Shown here piece after piece: positions 1-7,704 of a DNA stretch of 13,029 bases. This stretch comes from CAZWUL01 sp964636625 (GTDB lineage: Bacteria > Atribacterota > Phoenicimicrobiia > Phoenicimicrobiales > Stramentimicrobiaceae), in the NCBI GenBank assembly GCA_964636625.1, contig CAZWUL010000028.1, forward strand, positions 1 to 13,029, read 5' to 3'. Each line of letters starts with the position of its first letter. Within the stretch, counting starts at the first letter, position 1. The translations under genes and the position numbers were made by a program. The notes beneath the pieces were generated by a model. That model was not told where the DNA came from. It worked only from the letters and a program-made list of their open reading frames with translations, and ran no database searches.

Positions 1-363
<363 letters not shown>

Positions 364-383
364 CTAACATTACTTTGATATAA

Positions 384-396
384 TATTTATAAGTTT
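384..396 (-). promoter_or_regulatory. rRNA operon promoter (BRE/TATA)
   Basis: On the minus strand the string AAACTTATAAATA is a good archaeal BRE plus TATA element. Counting about 25 nt downstream puts transcription start near 362-364, which leaves a leader of ordinary length before 16S. The surroundings are strongly AT-rich, as usual for a strong archaeal promoter. Confidence 0.6.
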
Positions 397-523
397 GTTT
401 TTGATCAGATTTTTTTAAATCTTGGATAATTACAACAAAAATTTCAGATTATAACCGTGTAATAATTAAATAAGAAGTACTCATCTGATTAATAGCAAGT
501 AAGCCACTGCGAACCCTTTTAAT

Positions 524-591
<68 letters not shown>

Positions 592-593
592 TC

Positions 594-1570
<977 letters not shown>

Positions 1571-1574
1571 TAAC

Positions 1575-1597
1575 TTTTCTTTATTTTTCTTTTTTTC
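1575..1597 (+). terminator. T-tract terminator after mer
   Basis: A run of mostly T begins four bases after the mer stop (CTTTTCTTTATTTTTC, then TTTTTTT). Oligo-T tracts are the usual archaeal termination signal. No stable hairpin precedes it. Confidence 0.6.
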
Positions 1598-1686
1598 GAA
1601 TATTAAATGATGAAAATTCTAATTCTAAAACTAATATCAATTAAAGACTAAAATTGTAATTAATTATAATATTTAGTAAAAGATGT

Positions 1687-2583
1687 TCAATAAACCTTAT
1701 TTCTGATTTGGTGTTTTTTACATAGCCTAATTACCTTCTGATGCAGTTCCTGCTGATATATCCTTGAAGGTGCAAAGGAATCACCGAATAAATCACGGGT
1801 CTTAGTAACCAGTTCCGGGAAATGTTCCTCCAGAACATGGTAATAACGGGTCTTGCAGTCCTGAGGCCCATCACCAAATAGTGTCAAACCACTGGCCAGG
1901 ATAAAATCAGCACCATAATCTTTAACCTTTTTTATCATATCTTCCAGATGTTCTTCACCATCTGATAGAAATGGTAATAGAGGCATGAAAATGGCCCCCA
2001 CAACCAGACCTGCATTTTTGCATTGTCTCATTGTTTCCAATCTCTCCTGGGGAGAAGGAGCTCCAGGTTCAAATATACGTGCTAGATCTTCATGGGTGGT
2101 GGAGAATGAAAAAGAAGTTACAATCCCTTTATCCATTTTTCCCACCAGTTCAGAGGGTATAACTGCCTTTTCACCAATTTTTTTCAGGATATCCAGGTCC
2201 CTTAAAATCAGGGGAGAACGAGTTACCATGTGTACTGGGAAATGAAATCTTAGAATAATCATTAAAAGTTCCAGGGTGATCTTGAGATCCCTTTCCACCG
2301 GCAGGTAGGGATCGGTAGCTGAACCAAATGCTATGAACTCATACTCCCTTTTCCGGGCCCTGTTTTTAAGCTGTTTAACCAGGACCTGGGGTGCGTTTAT
2401 CTTAGCAGCCAGACCAGGAACCTGGTGTTCACCGTACTTGCTGCCCCGGGTGTAGCAGTAGACACAGTTAAAAGAACACCCTGAATAGGGGTTTAAAGAA
2501 TAACCGGATAGGAACCAGTCATCCACATGTTTCTGTTTGTTTAAAACCGATTTGACTTCTATCTCCCTGACCAGTTCCCTCAC
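1687..2583 (-). CDS. SPL-family radical SAM protein (SplB-like)
   Basis: A 298-residue radical SAM protein related to spore photoproduct lyase (COG1533). The cluster motif is GCSFNCVYCY, with C36, C40 and C43 in the canonical CxxxCxxC spacing, preceded by the family signature SGYSLNPYSGC. Later segments such as AFGSATDPYLPVERD and VTRSPLILRDLDIL (about residues 85-135) are typical of this group. Archaeal members have no established substrate, and true DNA-repair activity should not be assumed. The first possible start is the GTG at 2581-2583, with only AAAGG directly upstream. The stronger GGGGTGAGG overlaps that GTG, so the real start could be a few codons inside. It diverges from the archaeosine gene and is convergent with mer. 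Confidence 0.85.
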   Translation of the reverse strand: MRELVREIEVKSVLNKQKHVDDWFLSGYSLNPYSGCSFNCVYCYTRGSKYGEHQVPGLAAKINAPQVLVKQLKNRARKREYEFIAFGSATDPYLPVERDLKITLELLMIILRFHFPVHMVTRSPLILRDLDILKKIGEKAVIPSELVGKMDKGIVTSFSFSTTHEDLARIFEPGAPSPQERLETMRQCKNAGLVVGAIFMPLLPFLSDGEEHLEDMIKKVKDYGADFILASGLTLFGDGPQDCKTRYYHVLEEHFPELVTKTRDLFGDSFAPSRIYQQELHQKVIRLCKKHQIRNKVY

Positions 2584-2625
2584 CCCTTTAAAAAAACATC
2601 ATTTTTTGGGATGGATGTATTCCAA

Positions 2626-2675
2626 ATTTCTTGCATGATCTTGCTAAATAATTTCTGCAATAATCTTGCTAATAA
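2626..2675. repeat. 25-bp tandem repeat, two copies
   Basis: Copies at 2626-2650 and 2651-2675 agree at 19 of 25 positions and share ATTTCT at the start and ATCTTGCTAA near the end. They sit between the two divergent radical-SAM genes, just upstream of the TATA box of the rightward gene. They could be paired regulator sites or a neutral duplication. Confidence 0.6.
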
Positions 2676-2676
2676 A

Positions 2677-2690
2677 ATAAATATATTAAT
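2677..2690 (+). promoter_or_regulatory. Promoter of the RaSEA operon
   Basis: AATAAATATATTAA is a strong TATA-like stretch with its core around 2679-2687. Transcription would start near 2708-2712, at or just before the ATG at 2713. There is no Shine-Dalgarno upstream of that ATG, so the mRNA is probably leaderless. Confidence 0.5.
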
Positions 2691-2712
2691 TGAATTCTAT
2701 AACTTTAACCAT

Positions 2713-3804
2713 ATGAACGATCAGCAACCCCTTAACAACCTGCTCCCCGACATACGGAAAAAAGCCCTGAAACGGGTTAAAAAAAGGTCTCCGCACGAAT
2801 CGGCTGCCAGCTGGTCAGGAGATGACCTATTATATTCTGGGCCGGGCAGGAGTATATTCATAGTTCTACCCACACCAGGATGTGCCTGGGCCCTGGCAGG
2901 CTCTGGTGGGTGCAGCATGTGCAGTTACATTGCAGATTCACCCCTGGAAGAGGTTTCTTCAGAAGAACTGGTGGAAATTTTTAAAGGTGAGTTCCAGAGG
3001 CATATCCAAAACCAGGAAATCACCGGCCCCACTGCCATTAAGATCTTTGTATCCGGCAGCTTCCTCAATGAAGAAGAAATACCTAAAGAAGCCCGTAGGG
3101 AGATATTCGGGATCATCAATGAATATGATGATGTGGAAGAAGTTGTAGTTGAGTCCAGACCAGAATACGTTTCTGAAGAAGTGTTAAGGGATTGTTGCCA
3201 GCTGATTCCAGATAAAATATTCGAAGTGGCCATGGGATTAGAAAGTGCCAATGATGATATCCGCCTGCAAAGAATAAACAAAGGATTCACCCTGGAAGAT
3301 TTCCAGAAGTCCATGGATATTATCAACAAGCTTAAATCTGATTTTAAAGTGCAGGGTAAGGTTTACTTACTGGTCAAACCAGTGTTAACCTCAGAAGGTG
3401 AGGCTATTGAAGATGGTGTGAAATCAGCCCAGTACGCAGCAGAAATTGGAGTGGGCAGAGTGGCTTTCTGTCCTTCCACCATCCATAAGGGGACTTTGAT
3501 GGAACTTTTATGGCGTCGTGGCTCCTACCAGCCCCCATGGATATGGAGTACCCTGGAGATAATAAGACGGGTTCGTGAATCAGTTAACATCCCGGTGATC
3601 ATGGACACTGCTGGATTCGGAACGCGCAGGGGTCCTTATAATTGTAAAAAATGTAACTCCAAGTTAAAAGATTTGATCATAAAAACCAACATCAACCAGA
3701 CCATTCCCGAAGAAGTTGAGTGTGACTGTAAGAATAAATGGGTGGCTGATGTTGAATTTTCCGATGTAACCCGGTCTACCACCAATCTTATAAAAAACCG
3801 TTAA
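2713..3804 (+). CDS. raSEA: Archaeosine biosynthesis radical SAM protein RaSEA
   Basis: RaSEA works with ArcS to turn preQ0-modified G15 of tRNA into archaeosine. From the ATG at 2713 the protein has 363 residues. Its cluster motif is PGCAWALAGSGGCSMCSY, with C57, C67 and C70 (CX9CX2C), an unusual spacing that is diagnostic for this Elp3-like family (TIGR01210). Other family marks are KIFVSGSFLNEEEIP and MGLESANDDIRLQRINKGF. The C-terminus has a likely metal site: C311/C314 (CKKC) and C337/C339 (CDC). The frame stays open to 2611, but that part is AT-rich repeat and promoter sequence, so the start at 2713 is chosen. ArcS is not in this window. The small cysteine-rich gene 29 bases downstream is probably in the same transcript. 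Confidence 0.88.
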   Translation: MNDQQPLNNLLPDIRKKALKRVKKRSPHESAASWSGDDLLYSGPGRSIFIVLPTPGCAWALAGSGGCSMCSYIADSPLEEVSSEELVEIFKGEFQRHIQNQEITGPTAIKIFVSGSFLNEEEIPKEARREIFGIINEYDDVEEVVVESRPEYVSEEVLRDCCQLIPDKIFEVAMGLESANDDIRLQRINKGFTLEDFQKSMDIINKLKSDFKVQGKVYLLVKPVLTSEGEAIEDGVKSAQYAAEIGVGRVAFCPSTIHKGTLMELLWRRGSYQPPWIWSTLEIIRRVRESVNIPVIMDTAGFGTRRGPYNCKKCNSKLKDLIIKTNINQTIPEEVECDCKNKWVADVEFSDVTRSTTNLIKNR

Positions 3805-3833
3805 ATGGCTAAAAGAATAGTGAGAGTGATTTA

Positions 3834-3965
3834 ATGCCCAAATGTAGTGAATGCAAATTTTATGAACCTTTAGATGATGGAGAAAAGGGAAACTGCTTCG
3901 GAAATGAAGTACCTGGAGATATGGATGTGGATAATTGTCCAGTTAAGGCTTTCCGCCCCAAGTGA
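3834..3965 (+). CDS. Small four-cysteine protein, 43 residues
   Basis: A 43-codon reading frame starts at ATG 3834 with AGTGAT just upstream (3825-3830) as ribosome binding site. It begins MPKCSECKFYEPLDDGEKG and ends CPVKAFRPK. Cysteines are at 4, 7, 21 and 35, a CxxC...C...C pattern suited to binding zinc or a small iron-sulfur cluster. The layout is reminiscent of the small iron-sulfur subunits of benzylsuccinate-synthase-type enzymes (BssB-like), but that resemblance is recalled, not tested. It follows the RaSEA gene by 29 bases with no terminator between them, so co-transcription is likely. The base composition and regular codons look genuinely coding. Function unknown. Confidence 0.75.
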   Translation: MPKCSECKFYEPLDDGEKGNCFGNEVPGDMDVDNCPVKAFRPK

Positions 3966-3988
3966 GTTGTTCAATAATCCTCGGAATA

Positions 3989-4002
3989 TTTTTTTTCTTT
4001 TT
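3989..4002 (+). terminator. T-tract terminator of the RaSEA operon
   Basis: Fourteen bases, all T except one C (TTTTTTTTCTTTTT with one flanking T), lie 24 bases after the stop of the small cysteine-rich gene. This matches an archaeal oligo-T terminator. Confidence 0.6.
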
Positions 4003-4069
4003 AAATCTGGTTTACACTGGCCCCATAATTAATCATTATCATCAATAGCAAAATAAAAAGAAGAAAGTA

Positions 4070-4093
4070 AAAGGAAATTCATGATTTCCCTTT
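4070..4093. terminator. Bidirectional hairpin terminator
   Basis: GGAAAT (4073-4078) pairs with ATTTCC (4084-4089) around a 5-nt loop. The stem extends by AAA/TTT across one bulged C. It is followed by TATTTTT on the plus strand and by a T-rich tract on the minus strand (complement of 4050-4072). It lies between convergent genes and would serve mainly the lipoprotein gene on the minus strand. Confidence 0.5.
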
Positions 4094-4122
4094 ATTTTTA
4101 GGGATGAATTTCCTAAAAACAC

Positions 4123-4605
4123 CTAACTCAGATTTATATTCAGATGGTTGGAGTTTAATGTGCGTATGGATCCGTTGGAATCTGTGCAGGTAACTGCAAA
4201 TCCTCCAATGTATAATGGATTGGATACCGTTGCATTATCTCCGAAATCCGCTTGAACCTCTTTATCGGTTGGTATGTACACCTGGTAAGTGAAGGTTTGA
4301 GTTTGACCCGGATTTAGGGCACCTAAATTCCGGATAAAATCCTGACCCGATGCCTTAACATCCGCTACCGCCGATGAACCGTGGTTGGTGACACTGCCAT
4401 TAATTGTTATTGATGTTCCTTTTTTAGCAGTGGAAGGACCGGTCTGTGTTGCTTTTACATCAAAAGCTTTAACTGTAGATGTGTTTGATGTGTTTGTTGT
4501 GTTGGAAGTGTTAGTCTGGTTATTATTTTGATTTGTGCATCCTGAAACAAAAACTACTGCCATTAAAAGTCCTACAATTGCTATTATTCCTATTTTACTT
4601 TTCAT
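4123..4605 (-). CDS. Small secreted lipoprotein with Asn/Thr linker
   Basis: A 160-residue protein of unknown function. A short lysine start and hydrophobic segment (residues 5-20) lead into the lipobox VSGC, so C23 would be lipid-anchored and the rest lies outside the cell. Residues 24-44 are a low-complexity Asn/Thr/Ser/Gln linker. The remainder, from about residue 46, reads as one beta-sandwich domain of the CARDB or Ig-like kind (ITINGSVTNHGSSAVADVKA, then LGALNPGQTQTFTYQVYIP). There are eight N-glycosylation sequons, five of them in the linker. Start is ATG 4605 with GGGTGTC a few bases upstream. A TATA-like ATATAATT lies near 4690-4698 on the minus strand, with a long untranslated stretch between. 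Confidence 0.8.
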   Translation of the reverse strand: MKSKIGIIAIVGLLMAVVFVSGCTNQNNNQTNTSNTTNTSNTSTVKAFDVKATQTGPSTAKKGTSITINGSVTNHGSSAVADVKASGQDFIRNLGALNPGQTQTFTYQVYIPTDKEVQADFGDNATVSNPLYIGGFAVTCTDSNGSIRTLNSNHLNINLS

Positions 4606-4675
4606 ATGACACCCACTTAATTGTTAATTACAGAGATAACGATTTTTAGAGTTCTCCCCTCCCCATAATTTCACC

Positions 4676-4685
4676 TGTAATTACA
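4676..4685. promoter_or_regulatory. Palindrome upstream of the lipoprotein gene
   Basis: TGTAATTACA is a perfect 10-bp palindrome just downstream of the presumed TATA box of the lipoprotein gene. A related AATTACA lies at 4626-4632. A regulator site is possible, but chance occurrence in AT-rich DNA is also plausible. Confidence 0.25.
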
Positions 4686-4749
4686 ATGAATTATATGGTA
4701 TCACAATAAAAAGAATCTTTCTATGATATTTTCCTAATTATAACAAATA

Positions 4750-4983
4750 TCATTTTTTCTTTCTTTCACAGCTAAAACATAATTTGGTTTTACGGTTAGT
4801 TTTGAAAATCTTTCCGCATTTTACACATGTAACCTGATTGATCAGTGGTTTCTTTCTAATATAATGTTTGACCATTTTAAGAGGGGCAGTAGAAATATCA
4901 GCTTGGATTCCTGCTTTTGCCTTTCTATCTAAAGCTTCTTCCTCATATTTCCTTTTAAGAGATTCTTCTTTATCATTTGTCAT
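4750..4983 (-). CDS. Zinc-ribbon protein with basic, helical N-terminus
   Basis: The start chosen is the ATG at 4983, which has AGGGG seven bases upstream and gives 77 residues. A longer 92-residue version from ATG 5028 is possible but has no ribosome binding site. Residues 3-25 are strongly charged and probably helical (DKEESLKRKYEEEALDRKAK). The C-terminal 30 residues form a zinc ribbon: CVKC (C53, C56) and CFSC (C69, C72), ending in a basic tail. Such proteins often bind RNA, ribosomes or DNA, but nothing here identifies a partner. It is a single-gene unit facing away from the glycosyltransferase operon. Confidence 0.65.
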   Translation of the reverse strand: MTNDKEESLKRKYEEEALDRKAKAGIQADISTAPLKMVKHYIRKKPLINQVTCVKCGKIFKTNRKTKLCFSCERKKK

Positions 4984-5114
4984 GAGAAAACCCCTAATAT
5001 TTTTATTTACCCAATCTTTTCCCCACATTAATCTTTATTTATTAATTTTATAGGGAAATAATGATGTATTAAATTTATTTAAATCTCTGGCTCCATCTAA
5101 CAATTTCAGGAAAC

Positions 5115-5162
5115 TATTTATACCAATTAAGATAAAATGACTGACATCAGTCAAATATAAAT
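5115..5162 (+). promoter_or_regulatory. Promoter of the glycosyltransferase-TetR operon
   Basis: Two TATA candidates are visible: TATTTATA (5115-5122) and AAATATAAAT (about 5153-5162). With the first, transcription starts near 5145, inside the palindrome at 5138-5153. With the second, the palindrome abuts the BRE/TATA. Either arrangement would let a protein bound to the palindrome block initiation. Confidence 0.5.
5138..5153. promoter_or_regulatory. Perfect inverted repeat, probable TetR operator
   Basis: TGACTGA-CA-TCAGTCA has perfect 7-bp arms and a 2-nt centre, a size and symmetry typical of TetR-family operators. The same operon encodes a TetR regulator as its second gene, so self-repression is the simplest reading. 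I found no second copy by eye elsewhere in the window. Confidence 0.6.
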
Positions 5163-5199
5163 TAGTTTCATCGTATTACTAAAAAGTGGGAGAATTGAA

Positions 5200-6417
5200 A
5201 TGAAGATATTACTACCAGTTATGGGTGTGCGCGGGGATGTACAGGTTTTTTTTGCACTGGCAAAGGCACTGAAAGATGAGGGGTATGAAGTAACTGTTGC
5301 TTTAAATAGTAAATTCCAAAAATTAGGTGAATCATATGGTATTGATTGTTATTCACTTGAAGGCAACCCTGAAGATGGAGTAAATGAATTAAAAGAGATA
5401 ATGAAGGCAAAAAACACTATGGAAGCAGCAAAACTTGGAACTAACTATTTTCTCAAGGGGGTTAGGGAGCAAACAAATACCTTACAGAAACTCTGCCCGC
5501 TTTATGATTTGATAATCGGATACGGGAGTTTCGGTTTAGCTGAAGCCGATATGGCTAATAAACCCTTTATCAGCGTGGTTATAGATCCAACCATGGCCGA
5601 GAAAAAATTCACCAAAAATATGAAACTAAATATGGGATTAATCCTGGAAAAATTAGCTTTATATTTCTTAATGGGAAGAAAATATGAACAATTTAGGAAA
5701 GAAATTGTTGCTTCCCCCTCCAGTAAATCAAACAATCCTCAATTGATACTTTTACCCATGAGCCAGCATGTAGTTAAACCTGAAGATAACTGGACATCCA
5801 GGAATGTAATTTCTGGTTACTGGTATTTACCAGCTCCATCAAGTTATTCTCCACCGGAAGATCTTCAAGAGTTTATAGAAAATGAAGAACCCCCAATATT
5901 CATAAGCTTCGGATCTGCAGGTTGGAGTGAAGAAGATAATAGTTCACTTTTGAAGATTCTCTTTGAAGGAGTCCAGCTAGCCGGTTCCCGGGCAATTATC
6001 TTAAATACAGAAAAGTATGACAGTGAAATTCCGGATCATATATATCTGATTAAGGAGATTCCCTTTGATTGGTTGTTTGGTTATTGTTCCTGTGTTGTTC
6101 ATCACTGCGGTCTGGGCACGACTGCTGAAGTTTTAAAAGCGGGTTTACCTTCTATTCCAGTGCCATATATGATTGACCAATTTGCTTGGGCTGAACGCAT
6201 TCATTCTCTCGGTGTTGCAACGCACCCCATACCTAGAAAGGAGTTTACCCCTGAAAAACTGTCTAAGGCCATTACTGAATCTCTGAATAATCAGGTAATT
6301 AGGGAAAATGCTGATAAAATAGGTCTTAAAATACGTGAAGAAGATGGTTTAAAGAGTGCAGTAAGGGCAATCAAATCATTGCTAAATAAACTGGATAATA
6401 ATCGTATTATTGGATAA
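5200..6417 (+). CDS. GT1-family glycosyltransferase (UGT/MGT-like)
   Basis: A 405-residue soluble glycosyltransferase with the GT-B fold. The N-terminus MKILLPVMGVRGDVQVFFAL matches the acceptor-side signature of sterol glucosyltransferases and macrolide or erythromycin CIII-like enzymes. The nucleotide-sugar-binding signature is at about residues 300-335: VVHHCGLGTTAEVLKAGLPS, then PYMIDQFAWAERIHSLGV. The usual HHGG has Cys for the first Gly, and the Asp-Gln pair that binds the sugar is intact. The family uses UDP- or dTDP-sugars on lipids, sterols or small hydrophobic molecules; the acceptor here is unknown. Start ATG 5200 has GGGAG seven bases upstream. Its last codons and stop lie within a 19-bp tandem repeat, and a TetR gene follows in the same operon. 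Confidence 0.85.
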   Translation: MKILLPVMGVRGDVQVFFALAKALKDEGYEVTVALNSKFQKLGESYGIDCYSLEGNPEDGVNELKEIMKAKNTMEAAKLGTNYFLKGVREQTNTLQKLCPLYDLIIGYGSFGLAEADMANKPFISVVIDPTMAEKKFTKNMKLNMGLILEKLALYFLMGRKYEQFRKEIVASPSSKSNNPQLILLPMSQHVVKPEDNWTSRNVISGYWYLPAPSSYSPPEDLQEFIENEEPPIFISFGSAGWSEEDNSSLLKILFEGVQLAGSRAIILNTEKYDSEIPDHIYLIKEIPFDWLFGYCSCVVHHCGLGTTAEVLKAGLPSIPVPYMIDQFAWAERIHSLGVATHPIPRKEFTPEKLSKAITESLNNQVIRENADKIGLKIREEDGLKSAVRAIKSLLNKLDNNRIIG

Positions 6418-6445
6418 TAATCGTATTATTGGATAATAATCGTAT
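6393..6445 (+). repeat. 19-bp tandem repeat, 2.8 copies
   Basis: GGATAATAATCGTATTATT occurs at 6393-6411 and 6412-6430 identically, and its first 15 bases again at 6431-6445. Each full unit holds an inverted repeat (AATAAT-CGT-ATTATT). The array covers the last codons and stop of the glycosyltransferase and the gap before the TetR ribosome binding site. Because 19 is not a multiple of three, gain or loss of a unit could change the protein's end. Confidence 0.9.
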
Positions 6446-6467
6446 AAATTAAAGGAGGAATGATTCC

Positions 6468-7094
6468 ATTCGTGTTACTAAAAGTCCAGCAGAAAGACGC
6501 CAGGAACTTATGGATATAGCTGAACAATTATTTCTGGAGAAAGGCTATGATGATACCCTAGTCTCCGACATTGTTCACCAGGCCTGTGTTGCCCAGGGCA
6601 CTTTTTACTACTATTTTAAGTCTAAAGAAGCAGTTTTGGATGAAATAACTGATAAATATATCCGGATTATAGTTGAAAGTATGGAACAGATTTCTAAGGA
6701 TGAGAATCTAAACGCTGTGGATAAACTGGTGAAGATTTTCAAGTTTTCAGTGTCCTTCAGGGAGGATACAATGAGTATAATGCAAGAAGTAAATGATGAA
6801 AAGAACCTTCACCTGCAGCGTAAATTTGAAGAAAGGATTCCTCTGGAAACAGTGGGCCCATTAGCCCACATATTTAAGGAGGGTGTTGATGAAGGGATTT
6901 TCAACACCCCCTACCCGGACTATGCTGCTAAAGCTTTTAATGGAATTTCAGCCATGGTTTTACAGGGGCTGGATAATGCTAGCCATGACCCAGATGAAAT
7001 TAAAAGGAGATTTATGGTGATCTTCGATTTTATAGAAAGAATTTTAGGTACAGAAAGTGGTGTTATTAGTAATGCATTCAGGGAAGGTGCGTAA
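6468..7094 (+). CDS. TetR/AcrR-family transcriptional regulator
   Basis: A 208-residue repressor if begun at the ATT at 6468, or 194 if begun at ATG 6510. The DNA-binding domain is clear: AEQLFLEKGYDDTLVSDIV, then GTFYYYFKSKEAVLDEI, followed by a helical ligand-binding domain. Residues upstream of ATG 6510 (RVTKSPAERRQEL) are the usual N-terminal arm of this family, so translation probably begins before them. No in-frame ATG, GTG or TTG exists there. The ATT at 6468 is nine bases after a strong AGGAGG (6453-6458). ATG 6460 is in another frame and ends after 19 codons. Either AUU is the start or a one-base deletion has occurred. It probably represses its own operon through the palindrome at 5138-5153. 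Confidence 0.8.
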   Translation: MRVTKSPAERRQELMDIAEQLFLEKGYDDTLVSDIVHQACVAQGTFYYYFKSKEAVLDEITDKYIRIIVESMEQISKDENLNAVDKLVKIFKFSVSFREDTMSIMQEVNDEKNLHLQRKFEERIPLETVGPLAHIFKEGVDEGIFNTPYPDYAAKAFNGISAMVLQGLDNASHDPDEIKRRFMVIFDFIERILGTESGVISNAFREGA

Positions 7095-7216
7095 ATAAAA
7101 CAAACATCCAAAAGAAGTTCTTAAAAAAATCCCTTAAAGTTTACAGGACCATTAAAGCTTAGCGATGGCTAGGCAACCTAATGTAATTTGTACCGAAATC
7201 TTTAAAACGTGCCAAT

Positions 7217-7652
7217 TTATTCAATAATAAGTTTTTCAAGTTCATAAACAAATTGTTTAGCTCTTTCTAGTGAGGTTCCTGCTTTGGAGGCTTTTACCTC
7301 ATACCATAAAACATATTGGGAATCATTTTCTCTTTTTATGTTCTAGATCGTAAAGTTCTATTATATCATCAGTTAAATCATCTATTTCATCAAATTCAGT
7401 TCTAGCTTCATCAAGATCCTCAAGAATCTGTTTCTTTAATTTATTTATCACTAAAACAATTAGTACATCGCCAGTTACGCGATGCGAAACCTCACCACTT
7501 ACTTTAAAACCAATTGAGATTAAAACAGCTTTTGCCATATAATACATGGAATAGTAAGTGAGAAACAATAACCCACAATGGTGAAAAATTTTTTTTACTA
7601 GAAAATCAGCTGCACTTAAACTTTCTAAAGCATTATCGTGCAAGGCATCCAT
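7217..7652 (-). pseudogene. Frameshifted HEPN-domain gene (toxin-like)
   Basis: HEPN proteins paired with a nucleotidyltransferase commonly act as RNase toxins. The intact part starts at ATG 7652 (GAGGAG six bases upstream) and shows ALESLSAADFLVKK, then YYSMYYMAKAVLISIGF and SHRVTGDVL, ending at a stop at 7323. The next frame continues the domain without a break: ENDSQYVLWYEVKASKAGTS, then LERAKQFVYELEKLIIE to a stop at 7217. The shift lies in an A/T run at 7326-7337. Between about 7589-7596 (an 8-base T run) and 7554-7561 another frame reads FFTIVGYCFS, a better match to the family, which suggests a compensated double frameshift. The frame is also open upstream to 7733. It resembles the UPF0332 type. 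Decay or homopolymer sequencing errors are both possible. Confidence 0.7.
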
Positions 7653-7704
7653 TAGATTCTCCTCAGGGGCTGCTTTTCTAATTAGTTCTTCATTAAAATC
7701 TTTT

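Noticed and set aside
2611..2712. N-terminal extension of RaSEA by 34 residues from ATG 2611
   Set aside because: The segment is translated 25-bp repeat and TATA region, has no ribosome binding site and no family similarity. ATG 2713 fits a leaderless start.
4868..5053. A 61-codon plus-strand frame opposite the zinc-ribbon gene
   Set aside because: It mirrors the charged helical region of the minus-strand gene and has no promoter or recognisable domain.
6393..6445. The 19-bp repeats as a CRISPR array or integration site
   Set aside because: The units are directly adjacent with no spacers, and no integrase or cas gene is nearby.
7095..7216. Possible gene between the TetR regulator and the HEPN remnant
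   Set aside because: No frame of useful length or similarity was seen, only AT-rich spacer between convergent units.
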